Positions 57,593 through 64,000 of a DNA stretch of 64,000 nt are shown here, one piece after another. A model generated the notes under the pieces. The model had not been told where the DNA came from and searched no databases. It saw nothing but the letters and a program-made list of their open reading frames with translations. The DNA comes from Neobacillus bataviensis (GTDB lineage Bacteria > Bacillota > Bacilli > Bacillales_B > DSM-18226). The stretch spans positions 942,297-1,006,296 of the forward strand of contig NZ_JAHXYW010000001.1 in assembly GCF_019969725.1 (NCBI RefSeq). The letters are read 5' to 3'. The position numbers and the translations under genes were made by a program. Numbering within the stretch: the stretch's first letter is position 1; every line of letters begins with the position of its first letter.

Positions 57593-58366
57593 TTATTTTT
57601 GTTTTCCGGCAGTAATTCGCCATTTTTCTTTTTTTGTTTTCCCGTCTAAAGACATAATTTTAACTCGTCCATATCCTCGAACTGAAATCATATCCCCGGC
57701 TTGACATTCAAATGAAGGGTTCTCAACTAATGTCCAATTAACTTTAACAAGCCCTTGTTGTATAAAAAGTTGTGATTTTTGCCGGGAGAGATGATGAATA
57801 CTTGAAATAACTGCATCCAGTCGTAATGAAGATACTGTTAATTCAATTTCTTCCCAGACTTCTTGAAGGCTAAGGGCCTTTTCGAGCGGCGTTTCCACCA
57901 ATTTAACCCCAGCTCTGCCAATTGTCTGCAAATTATTCTTAATATATTCGCTGATTTCCGCAGCAGCGAACAATTGAATTTGGTCATTATTGGTTAAGAT
58001 GTCACCAAATTTACCGCGCTTTAACCCTAAGGACATTAAGGTTCCTAAGACCTGACGATGCTCGATTGTGACAAACTTTTTCGGATAATCAATTTCAAAC
58101 AGGCTAATCTGAAAATCAGCTTGTTCTGCTGTTAAATAATCAGGCAGCAATACTGCTCTTTTTCTTTCCACTCCATTGCCGCCCCCAAAAAGGGTATATT
58201 TTACATCGTTATTTTCACCAATTAACATGGTTAAAATATACTGTTCTCTAGGGTCAAGAAAATCCGTTAGCTTTGGAGTATATTGAGTTTCGACATAATT
58301 CTTCCAATGTAATACCTGATCGATATAGTCCCGTTCTTCTGGACGGAAATGCTGATATATGTTCAT
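57593..58366 (-). CDS. ylmH: S4-domain RNA-binding protein YlmH
   Basis: 257-residue YlmH with an N-terminal domain and a C-terminal S4 domain (about 180-245, SRQKSQLFIQQGLVKVNW). In B. subtilis YlmH/RqcP acts with RqcH in ribosome quality control or alongside it, adding alanine tails. The ATG at 58366 gives the B. subtilis length; a GTG four codons upstream is possible. It belongs to the division cluster by position. Confidence 0.92.
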   Translation of the reverse strand: MNIYQHFRPEERDYIDQVLHWKNYVETQYTPKLTDFLDPREQYILTMLIGENNDVKYTLFGGGNGVERKRAVLLPDYLTAEQADFQISLFEIDYPKKFVTIEHRQVLGTLMSLGLKRGKFGDILTNNDQIQLFAAAEISEYIKNNLQTIGRAGVKLVETPLEKALSLQEVWEEIELTVSSLRLDAVISSIHHLSRQKSQLFIQQGLVKVNWTLVENPSFECQAGDMISVRGYGRVKIMSLDGKTKKEKWRITAGKQK

Positions 58367-58395
58367 TCTCGTATACACAACCTAGGGTATAGTTT

Positions 58396-58656
58396 TTATA
58401 TCCATCTAGATAAAGTGCTAAGTCCGCTTTGGGCGAAATTTAGGACCAAGAAAGCAACAATTGGCGAAATGTCCATCATGCCAATGGGAGGAATTATTTT
58501 TCTAAACGGAACTAAATACGGTTCACAAATGTTGGCAAGAAATCGGCCAATTGTTGTCTCCCTTGCATTTGGAAACCAAGACATCAATATATATATAATT
58601 AATGCCCACGAATAAATCGATAATAATTGTGAAAGGAGACTAAAAATAAAATCCAT
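58396..58656 (-). CDS. ylmG: YggT-family membrane protein YlmG
   Basis: 86-residue protein with two hydrophobic segments (about 5-28 and 60-80) enclosing the YggT motif IRRFIPPIG-like [16 protein letters not shown]. The family is implicated in division or membrane organisation, including in chloroplasts. It lies six bases after sepF and follows the conserved ylmE-sepF-ylmG order. Confidence 0.92.
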   Translation of the reverse strand: MDFIFSLLSQLLSIYSWALIIYILMSWFPNARETTIGRFLANICEPYLVPFRKIIPPIGMMDISPIVAFLVLNFAQSGLSTLSRWI

Positions 58657-58661
58657 TTATT

Positions 58662-59123
58662 TTACCACCTCGTTATTTGATTTTCAGTGTCAGGAAAAAG
58701 TTCCGATATATTTCCTGAAACCTCGACATTATCAGGGGTACATAAAAAAATGCTCGTGCCGATTTTCTGGATGTCCCCGCCGATAGCATAAACAGCACCG
58801 CTTAAAAAATCGACAATTTGTCTGCCTTGTTCATTATCGATGCGCTGAAGGTTCACTACTACCGCACGGCGATTTTTTAAGTGGTCCGCAATCTCAGTTG
58901 ATTCAGCATAAGCATGAGGTTCAACTAATATTACTTTTGATCCTTTTGACGAAGTGTTGGAATTTGCAGGTTTTTGGACACTTTGCAGACTGACAACATT
59001 TTGTGGTTTAACAGGCTGCTTTTTTTGTTTTATGGGTTCAACTGATTCAACATAACCATCATTGTTATCATCATATTCATCATCTAAAAAGAAAAATGTT
59101 TTTAATTTCGATTTAATCGTCAT
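58662..59123 (-). CDS. sepF: Cell division protein SepF
   Basis: 153-residue septum protein that binds FtsZ filaments and membrane, forming rings. The N-terminal amphipathic stretch begins [13 protein letters not shown]; a flexible linker rich in Lys, Gln, Asn and Ser follows; the globular C-terminal domain (about 65-153) carries [19 protein letters not shown]. It is 12 bases after ylmE, with an AGGAGAGAAA site. Confidence 0.95.
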   Translation of the reverse strand: MTIKSKLKTFFFLDDEYDDNNDGYVESVEPIKQKKQPVKPQNVVSLQSVQKPANSNTSSKGSKVILVEPHAYAESTEIADHLKNRRAVVVNLQRIDNEQGRQIVDFLSGAVYAIGGDIQKIGTSIFLCTPDNVEVSGNISELFPDTENQITRW

Positions 59124-59134
59124 TTTTTTCTCTC

Positions 59135-59812
59135 CTAACCATCTTCACCAACAAGTGCTGTGCCAATTCTTACCATTGTAGCTCCTTCTTCAATCGCAAT
59201 CGTAAAGTCATTGGACATTCCCATTGAAAGCTCTGTGCATGGAGCAAAATCTAAATTATAAGCCTTTACTTGTTCCTGAAGTTCTCTCAGTTTTCGAAAA
59301 CATTCACGCAGAACCATTTCATCATCCGTAAATGGCGCCATCGTCATTAAACCCTCTACACTTATATTTTCAAAGGGTCGGAGGGATTCAATAAACGTAA
59401 TTGCCTCATCGGCAGTTAATCCATGTTTGGATTCTTCCTGTGACACATTTACTTGAACCAAACACTTTATCTTCCGTTTCGCGCGTTTATTAATTTCTTC
59501 AGCCAGCGAAAGTCTGTCCAATGAATGAATATATTCAACCTTATCGATAATATTTTTCACTTTTCGAGTCTGAAGTGATCCAATAAAATGCCAAATAGGC
59601 TTGTCCTGCAGCACTTCCCACTTTGCAAGAAGTCCTTCATCACGATTTTCACCCAGATTATAAATGCCCGCATCTAATGCTTCTTTCGCTCTTTCGGTGC
59701 TGACATATTTCGTTACGGCAATCAACTTTATTTCTTCAGGATCCCTACTTACTTTTAGGCATGCCTCATATATTTGTTGTCTGATTTGTTCTAACTTTGC
59801 TGCTACCTTCAT
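59135..59812 (-). CDS. ylmE: YggS/PROSC-type pyridoxal-phosphate homeostasis protein
   Basis: 225-residue TIM-barrel PLP-binding protein. The PLP-lysine lies in LIAVTKYVS (Lys near 36), and the phosphate site near the C-terminus in [20 protein letters not shown]. It buffers free PLP and influences amino-acid and vitamin B6 balance. It overlaps ylmD by four bases and precedes sepF. Confidence 0.94.
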   Translation of the reverse strand: MKVAAKLEQIRQQIYEACLKVSRDPEEIKLIAVTKYVSTERAKEALDAGIYNLGENRDEGLLAKWEVLQDKPIWHFIGSLQTRKVKNIIDKVEYIHSLDRLSLAEEINKRAKRKIKCLVQVNVSQEESKHGLTADEAITFIESLRPFENISVEGLMTMAPFTDDEMVLRECFRKLRELQEQVKAYNLDFAPCTELSMGMSNDFTIAIEEGATMVRIGTALVGEDG

Positions 59813-60639
59813 AAATGATTGTTAGTCTCCTTCCAGCCAATAAAACTTAACATTCTTCCAGTACTGCCTTGATCACGACGATGAGAAAAAAATAAATCAT
59901 GATGACAGCTTGAGCAAAATCCAGTAATGCTTATATTTTTATCAGGGATTCCCGCTTTTAGAAGGATTTGCCGATTCACTTCACGTAAATCTAAAGAATA
60001 TTGGCTATCTCTAATTAGATTATATGGTTTTCCTTCGACATCTTCTAGTGTATTTTCAACTAAGTTAATGACACGATCATCCACAATATAACATTTTTCG
60101 CAAATCGATGGCCCGACAGCGACAAATATCTGTTCAGGGTCTATACCTTCTTTTTTCCAAGCTTCAATCATCTTTCCAGCTATTTTTCCAACTGTTCCCT
60201 TCCAGCCGGCATGGGCAGCCCCAATCATGCGTGCCTGAGGAGCAATAAAAAAAAGAGGGACACAGTCAGCATAACAAAGAGTTAAAAGAATTCCCTCTTC
60301 ATTTGTATAAAAACCATCCGTCCCCTTGAAAGACTGTTCATAGGAAGCTGCCCCTAGACCACGATCTTCTTTTGAAACTTTTTTAATAAAAGTATCATGG
60401 GTCTGTTCGGCACCTACCCAATTATTTATAGAGAAATCAAGAAGGTCAGAAACTATTTCTCGGTTCAAACCTACATCATTAACATTATCATTAACATGAA
60501 AGCCGAGATTTAAAGTTTCAAAGTTCCCTTTACTGGTCCCCCCATTTTTCGTTGTCATTCCAGCAACAAGTCCAGGATATCGCTCGGTCCAGGTGTCAAT
60601 TAATAATATTGAATTGTTTTTTAAAACAAAGGGTTCCAT
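59809..60639 (-). CDS. ylmD: YlmD, laccase-domain purine nucleoside phosphorylase
   Basis: 276-residue DUF152/LACC1-like protein. Zinc-binding residues are visible in [10 protein letters not shown] (Cys) and [11 protein letters not shown] (His), with NLGFHVNDN at the N-terminal side. Homologues are purine nucleoside phosphorylases with adenosine deaminase side activity. The ATG at 60639 is used: AGAGGT is well placed for it, whereas upstream ATG and GTG-type starts in the open frame lack one. It overlaps ylmE by four bases. Confidence 0.9.
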   Translation of the reverse strand: MEPFVLKNNSILLIDTWTERYPGLVAGMTTKNGGTSKGNFETLNLGFHVNDNVNDVGLNREIVSDLLDFSINNWVGAEQTHDTFIKKVSKEDRGLGAASYEQSFKGTDGFYTNEEGILLTLCYADCVPLFFIAPQARMIGAAHAGWKGTVGKIAGKMIEAWKKEGIDPEQIFVAVGPSICEKCYIVDDRVINLVENTLEDVEGKPYNLIRDSQYSLDLREVNRQILLKAGIPDKNISITGFCSSCHHDLFFSHRRDQGSTGRMLSFIGWKETNNHL

Positions 60640-60708
60640 GTTCATACCTCTAATGTTTTTCTTTAGTTTATCATGAATTGCAAAAATGGTCACCGCTAAT
60701 GACAAAGC

Positions 60709-60978
60709 TCAAACTTCTGCTTCTTCAGAAATTCTTTCCACACTTCCTTTATACCTTACCAAAATGACATCCTCACCAATTTTAATGATATTTTTCCAAG
60801 GAATGACGATATCCTCATCCTTCCCAAAAAAGCCCAGCACCCTCCCGCTGCCAGTGATTACGACTGCTTCTATTTTTCCAGTGGTTAAGTTTATCTCAAT
60901 ATCGCCAATATTACCCAGCCTTTTACCATCTGCTACATTTACGACATCTTTTATCTGGAAATCCGAAATTTTAACCAT
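60709..60978 (-). CDS. ylmC: YlmC/YmxH-family PRC-barrel sporulation protein
   Basis: 89-residue PRC-barrel-like protein of the YlmC/YmxH family, MVKISDFQIKDVVNVADGK ... IGDIEINLTTGKIEAVVITG. The function is unknown; B. subtilis members belong to the sporulation programme. The ATG at 60978 has GGGAGTGG at good spacing; the ATG two codons upstream is too close. It follows the sigG terminator. A CATATATT box upstream could be a SigE -10, but its -35 is not convincing. Confidence 0.85.
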   Translation of the reverse strand: MVKISDFQIKDVVNVADGKRLGNIGDIEINLTTGKIEAVVITGSGRVLGFFGKDEDIVIPWKNIIKIGEDVILVRYKGSVERISEEAEV

Positions 60979-61045
60979 ACACATACCACTCCCAGTTCCT
61001 GTACTATTAAAGAATATATGATAGTGCTGGTCGATTTAGTAACAG

Positions 61046-61072
61046 AAAAAGCTGCCCCCATTGGACAGCTTA
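61046..61072 (-). terminator. Rho-independent terminator of sigG
   Basis: Minus-strand stem AAGCTGTCC/GGGGCAGCTT with a short loop and TTTTTCTG tail. Its 5' arm begins inside the sigG stop codon. Confidence 0.82.
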
Positions 61073-61849
61073 GCTTTGGATATTCTTATTCATTTGTCTT
61101 ATCGCTGCTTTTTCTAATCGGGACACCTGCGCTTGGGAAATTCCGATTTCATCAGCGACCTCCATTTGTGTTTTACCTTGAAAGAATCTTTTACGCAAAA
61201 TTAATTTTTCACGCTCGTTTAATCGACGCATACCTTCTTTTAAAGCGATTTCCTCGATCCAGTGGATATCTTTATTTTTCTCATCACTTAATTGATCCAT
61301 AACATAAATCGGGTCGCCGCCATCATTGTAGATTGGCTCAAATAGGGACACTGGGTCCTGTATAGCATCGAGGGCGAAGACAATTTCTTCATGTGGTACC
61401 TCTAAAACCTTCGCGATTTCTTCAGCAGTCGGTTCACGTGAGGTCTCGCTCATGAGTCGTTCCCTAACCTGAAGGGCTTTATAAGCAATATCCCTTAAGG
61501 AGCGGGACACACGAATAGGGTTATTATCCCGCAAATATCTTCTTATTTCTCCAATAATCATTGGTACGGCATAAGTGGAAAACTTTACGTTTTGACCTAA
61601 ATCAAAGTTATCAATCGATTTCATTAACCCAATACAGCCTACCTGAAATAGATCGTCGACAAATTCACCTCGGTTGTTAAAACGCTGTATCACGCTTAGT
61701 ACAAGGCGTAAATTTCCATTGACGAGCTTTTCTCTGGCGGATATATCGCCCTCTTGCATTTGCTTGAAGAGAATTCTCATTTCTTCGTTTTTTAATACAG
61801 GAAGTTTTGATGTGTCCACACCGCAAATTTCAACTTTATTTCGAGTCAA
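61070..61849 (-). CDS. sigG: Sporulation sigma factor SigG
   Basis: 259-residue late forespore sigma factor. Region 2 has NLRLVLSVIQRFNNRGEFVDD and FSTYAVPMIIGEIRRYLRDN, and region 4 has EVADEIGISQAQVSRLEKAAIRQM. The protein is nearly identical to B. subtilis SigG. The start is TTG at 61849, eight bases after a perfect AGGAGG; the longer open frame is rejected. That ribosome site lies in a strong RNA hairpin, described separately. sigG follows sigE, so it is reached by readthrough as well as its own promoter. Confidence 0.97.
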   Translation of the reverse strand: MTRNKVEICGVDTSKLPVLKNEEMRILFKQMQEGDISAREKLVNGNLRLVLSVIQRFNNRGEFVDDLFQVGCIGLMKSIDNFDLGQNVKFSTYAVPMIIGEIRRYLRDNNPIRVSRSLRDIAYKALQVRERLMSETSREPTAEEIAKVLEVPHEEIVFALDAIQDPVSLFEPIYNDGGDPIYVMDQLSDEKNKDIHWIEEIALKEGMRRLNEREKLILRKRFFQGKTQMEVADEIGISQAQVSRLEKAAIRQMNKNIQS

Positions 61850-61852
61850 TTC

Positions 61853-61910
61853 TTTTTCCTCCTCACAGGAGCTGCTGTACAAAAAACAGTATTTCCTTGA
61901 GGAGGAAAAA
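61853..61910 (-). promoter_or_regulatory. Hairpin sequestering the sigG ribosome binding site
   Basis: In the sigG mRNA TTTTTCCTCCTCA (61898-61910) is the exact complement of TGAGGAGGAAAAA (61853-61865), a 13-bp stem. The next bases AGGA and TCCT can extend it by four pairs past a bulged G. The stem includes the whole AGGAGG site. Such a fold would strongly limit sigG translation. Reports in B. subtilis describe a translation-dampening leader for sigG. Confidence 0.85.
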
Positions 61911-61911
61911 T

Positions 61912-61943
61912 ATGCACCTGTCCATACGAGTGAACAGGTGCAT
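61912..61943 (-). terminator. Hairpin between sigE and sigG
   Basis: A perfect 10-bp stem ATGCACCTGT/ACAGGTGCAT with a 12-base loop, followed by ATTTTT on the minus strand. It stands 64 bases after the sigE stop and probably gives partial termination of the spoIIGA-sigE transcript. Its T-tract doubles as part of the next hairpin. Confidence 0.75.
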
Positions 61944-62006
61944 GATTGTCGAAAATTGCTATAAAATCACGAAATAATAGGTTTTTTTTGGTAGAAAAAA
62001 AATTTA

Positions 62007-62726
62007 TTAAACCATCTTATTGAACTCTTTTCGTAATCTTTTAATAATTCTTTTTTCTAACCGTGAAATATAGGATTGGGAAATTCCAAGCATATCGGCT
62101 ACATCCTTTTGCGTTTTTTCCTCGCCATTAGTTAAGCCAAAGCGAAGCTCCATTATTTGTTTTTCACGATCTGTTAGCTGGTGCAAAGCTTTAGTGAGCA
62201 GCTTTCGATCTACATTGGCTTCTAAGTCCTTGGTGATAATATCATCATCAGTGCCCAGTACATCTGACAACAAAAGCTCATTCCCATCCCAATCAATATT
62301 TAATGGTTCATCGAACGAAACCTCTGACCTGATTTTATTATTACGCCTTAAGTACATTAGAATTTCATTTTCAATACATCTTGAAGCATATGTAGCAAGT
62401 TTGATTTTCTTTTCAGGATTAAAGGTATTGACCGCTTTAATCAGGCCAATCGTGCCAATGCTAATTAAGTCCTCGATATTAATGCCTGTGTTTTCAAATT
62501 TTCTAGCAATATAGACAACTAGACGCAGGTTCCTTTCAATTAAAATTGACCTTGCTGCCTTGTCACCCCCGGGAAGCTTCTTTAACAGCATCTCTTCTTC
62601 ATCTTTGCTTAAAGGAGGCGGCAATGCTTCGCTTCCGCCAATATAATATACTTCATCTGTTTTTAAACCTAATTTTATTAATATTTTATACCAATAGTAG
62701 GATAAGCGAAGTTTCCACTTTTTCAT
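62007..62726 (-). CDS. sigE: Sporulation sigma factor SigE (pro-sigma-E)
   Basis: 239-residue mother-cell sigma factor made as an inactive precursor. The first 27 residues are a basic, membrane-associated pro-sequence; SpoIIGA is expected to cleave near Tyr27-Tyr28 before [10 protein letters not shown]. Region 2 ([22 protein letters not shown]) and region 4 ([21 protein letters not shown]) are clear. The ATG at 62726 follows AAGGAGGAA; the upstream open frame is not used. It lies 44 bases after spoIIGA. Confidence 0.98.
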   Translation of the reverse strand: MKKWKLRLSYYWYKILIKLGLKTDEVYYIGGSEALPPPLSKDEEEMLLKKLPGGDKAARSILIERNLRLVVYIARKFENTGINIEDLISIGTIGLIKAVNTFNPEKKIKLATYASRCIENEILMYLRRNNKIRSEVSFDEPLNIDWDGNELLLSDVLGTDDDIITKDLEANVDRKLLTKALHQLTDREKQIMELRFGLTNGEEKTQKDVADMLGISQSYISRLEKRIIKRLRKEFNKMV

Positions 62727-62770
62727 TCTTGTTCCTCCTTCTAAAATATGTTTTTCTGAGTATAGTATTA

Positions 62771-63709
62771 TTAACTTACCTTCACGGTCCCTCCTTGCTG
62801 CTTTGGTCCTGTCAGCATTTTCGGATGAACGATACATTGAAAGGCATCATCTGCCGAAAGCTGCTGCATCGTGAAGGATACAAGACCCTTTTCGCATAAA
62901 TACTGGTCTCCATTTTGTTCGATTAATATGTTATCGGGCTTAATGGCCACAATGAGCTGATGCTCTTGTCCCACCACCCGGCAAGGAACAATTCTTAGTC
63001 TATTTTGCCATTCATCTGGAACTTCCCCGCTCCCCATTATGAGCGGTTCCGGATCAGTTGCAATTTTCTTGATTTGCTCGGGTATAGCATCCAATTGATT
63101 TTTAATGGATACAAACATAACCGGAAGCCTTGACAACGGGTCATAAAGTTGATTTCCGCTATCAACTAATCCTTTAAAAACAAATGTTTCACTGCCTATT
63201 TTCAAGCTGACATTGACGATTTGTTCAAATTGGATTTTCGTCATTTCCATACCTTCCATATGTCTCCTTGAAAAATGCCAGGCAACCGGGAAACCAATCA
63301 GGACGAATAACCAGCTGACTGGGTCACCAAAGCCCTTCACACTCGACATTAAGACCTTTGTGGTTAACTCAGGATCGTATTGAATGAAATAATGGGCGCC
63401 TAATAAGGCTCCACCAATTAAAAAAGTAGCAACATATAACGTCATTAACGCTTTGAGAAAATAAGACAACCGTTTATACCCAAATGCTGCCAGCACCATC
63501 ATGACAGAGCATAACAGTTTTGCGATTGGATGGTTTGAGTAGACATTTATTGGAGTAAAGGCTAATAGAATAATTAGTGAGCCAATAAATCCTCCAGCCA
63601 ATAATCTCCAGATTCGTATGCTTCTTTTTAGAAAAATAGCTGTTAAATAAAGAAGAAGGCTATCAAAAAACAAGTTAAGAGCCCAAATTACATCTAAATA
63701 AACAACCAA
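62771..63709 (-). CDS. spoIIGA: Pro-sigma-E processing protease SpoIIGA
   Basis: 312-residue membrane aspartic protease. Five hydrophobic segments fill about residues 1-145; the cytoplasmic C-terminal half holds the catalytic Asp183 in [12 protein letters not shown]. It is activated by SpoIIR from the forespore and then cleaves pro-SigE. The start is a TTG, seven bases after AAGGAGG. It heads the spoIIG operon and is transcribed before sigE. Confidence 0.95.
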   Translation of the reverse strand: MVVYLDVIWALNLFFDSLLLYLTAIFLKRSIRIWRLLAGGFIGSLIILLAFTPINVYSNHPIAKLLCSVMMVLAAFGYKRLSYFLKALMTLYVATFLIGGALLGAHYFIQYDPELTTKVLMSSVKGFGDPVSWLFVLIGFPVAWHFSRRHMEGMEMTKIQFEQIVNVSLKIGSETFVFKGLVDSGNQLYDPLSRLPVMFVSIKNQLDAIPEQIKKIATDPEPLIMGSGEVPDEWQNRLRIVPCRVVGQEHQLIVAIKPDNILIEQNGDQYLCEKGLVSFTMQQLSADDAFQCIVHPKMLTGPKQQGGTVKVS

Positions 63710-63753
63710 ACAGCTTCCTCCTTATTGACAGTTCTATTAATCTGTTACGAAAA

Positions 63754-63787
63754 AGTATAACGTAGTAGAGGACTAAAAGTGTGTCAC
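63754..63787 (-). promoter_or_regulatory. spoIIG promoter with 22-bp spacer
   Basis: Minus-strand -35 GTGACA and -10 TATACT are separated by 22 bp. This unusual spacing is the hallmark of the B. subtilis spoIIG promoter, which needs Spo0A-P to be used by SigA polymerase. Spo0A boxes (TGTCGAA) are not perfectly conserved here; TTACGAA at 63745-63751 on the plus strand is a six-of-seven match downstream of the -10. Confidence 0.7.
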
Positions 63788-63911
63788 TTTCTGTAATCAA
63801 AAAAACAGAAATTTTCACTATTCATTAAGGATTTTGTCAGATAATATTTACAAAAAAAGGCATAGCCCCTTTTTAAAGTGTACCCGTTGTAAAGGACATT
63901 TTTAAAAAAGG

Positions 63912-64000
63912 TCATGCCACATCGAGAAGATGATTTCTGTATTCTACAGGGGTCATCTTCTTTAAATTCCATTGATATCTGTAATTGTTATAGTAGGTCA
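63912..64000 (-). mobile_element. 3' end of an IS3-family transposase gene
   Basis: The reading frame entering from the right edge ends TYYNNYRYQWNLKKMTPVEY followed by RNHLLDVA and a stop. This is the typical C-terminal tail of IS3/IS150-group OrfB integrases (NNYRxQxxLKxMTPxEYR). The gene is cut by the window edge, so its length, upstream OrfA and intactness cannot be judged. The terminus of the element probably falls between here and the spoIIG promoter, but I could not fix an inverted repeat. Confidence 0.85.

Noticed and set aside
61912..61977. Plus-strand 21-codon ORF with a near-perfect GAGGAGG ribosome site opposite the sigE-sigG gap
   Set aside because: The apparent ribosome site is simply the complement arm of the sigG hairpin, and the ORF reads through the adjacent terminator stem. 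No promoter is visible on the plus strand.
63784..63972. 62-codon minus-strand open frame beside spoIIG
   Set aside because: It is in a different frame from the recognisable transposase tail and overlaps it; composition fits IS non-coding end sequence, not a gene.

Overview
The window is a stretch of Bacillaceae chromosome of about 40% G+C. It matches the Bacillus subtilis core-genome order from rplS to spoIIG almost gene for gene, read on the opposite strand. Sporulation genes (spoVM, sigG, sigE, spoIIGA, ylyA), the PyrR-attenuated pyr operon, FapR lipid control and an ileS T-box all point to an endospore-forming Bacillus-like Firmicute. Protein divergence and a palindromic intergenic repeat suggest a soil genus near Neobacillus or Cytobacillus rather than B. 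subtilis; this is inference. Nearly every gene is on the minus strand; only rpmB and rqcH are on the plus strand.

Layout from the left: translation and protein-targeting genes (rplS, trmD, rimM, ylqD, khpA, rpsP, ffh, ylxM, ftsY); chromosome and RNA maintenance (smc, rnc); the fatty-acid and phospholipid regulon (acpP, fabG, fabD, plsX, fapR); recG, serine dehydratase (sdaAA/sdaAB), fatty acid kinase (fakA), yloU, rpmB and the tiny spoVM gene. A long housekeeping cluster follows (thiN, rpe, rsgA, prkC, prpC, rlmN, rsmB, fmt, def, priA, coaBC), then rpoZ, gmk, remA, yloC, a Ca2+-type P-ATPase and rqcH.

From about 40.1 to 51.9 kb lies the complete UMP-biosynthesis operon (pyrR-pyrP-pyrB-pyrC-carA-carB-pyrK-pyrD-pyrF-pyrE in transcription order). 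It has three separate PyrR-responsive attenuators, before pyrR, pyrP and pyrB. After it come rluD, lspA, ylyA and ileS with its T-box leader, then the division cluster (divIVA, ylmH, ylmG, sepF, ylmE, ylmD), ylmC, and the sporulation sigma genes sigG, sigE and spoIIGA. The spoIIG promoter has the 22-bp spacer typical of Spo0A-activated spoIIG. The right edge cuts into the 3' end of an IS3-family transposase gene.

I see no CRISPR array, prophage, toxin-antitoxin module or defence island, and no convincing unknown multigene system. The interest lies in small regulatory structures: an RNA hairpin that buries the sigG ribosome binding site, a three-codon leader ORF overlapping the start of the Ca2+-ATPase, a long nested palindrome splitting acpP from the fab genes, a recG terminator overlapping the fapR promoter, and an inverted repeat just downstream of the yloU promoter. 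Several starts differ from the longest open frame, often to TTG or GTG codons, because a good ribosome binding site and family length favour them.
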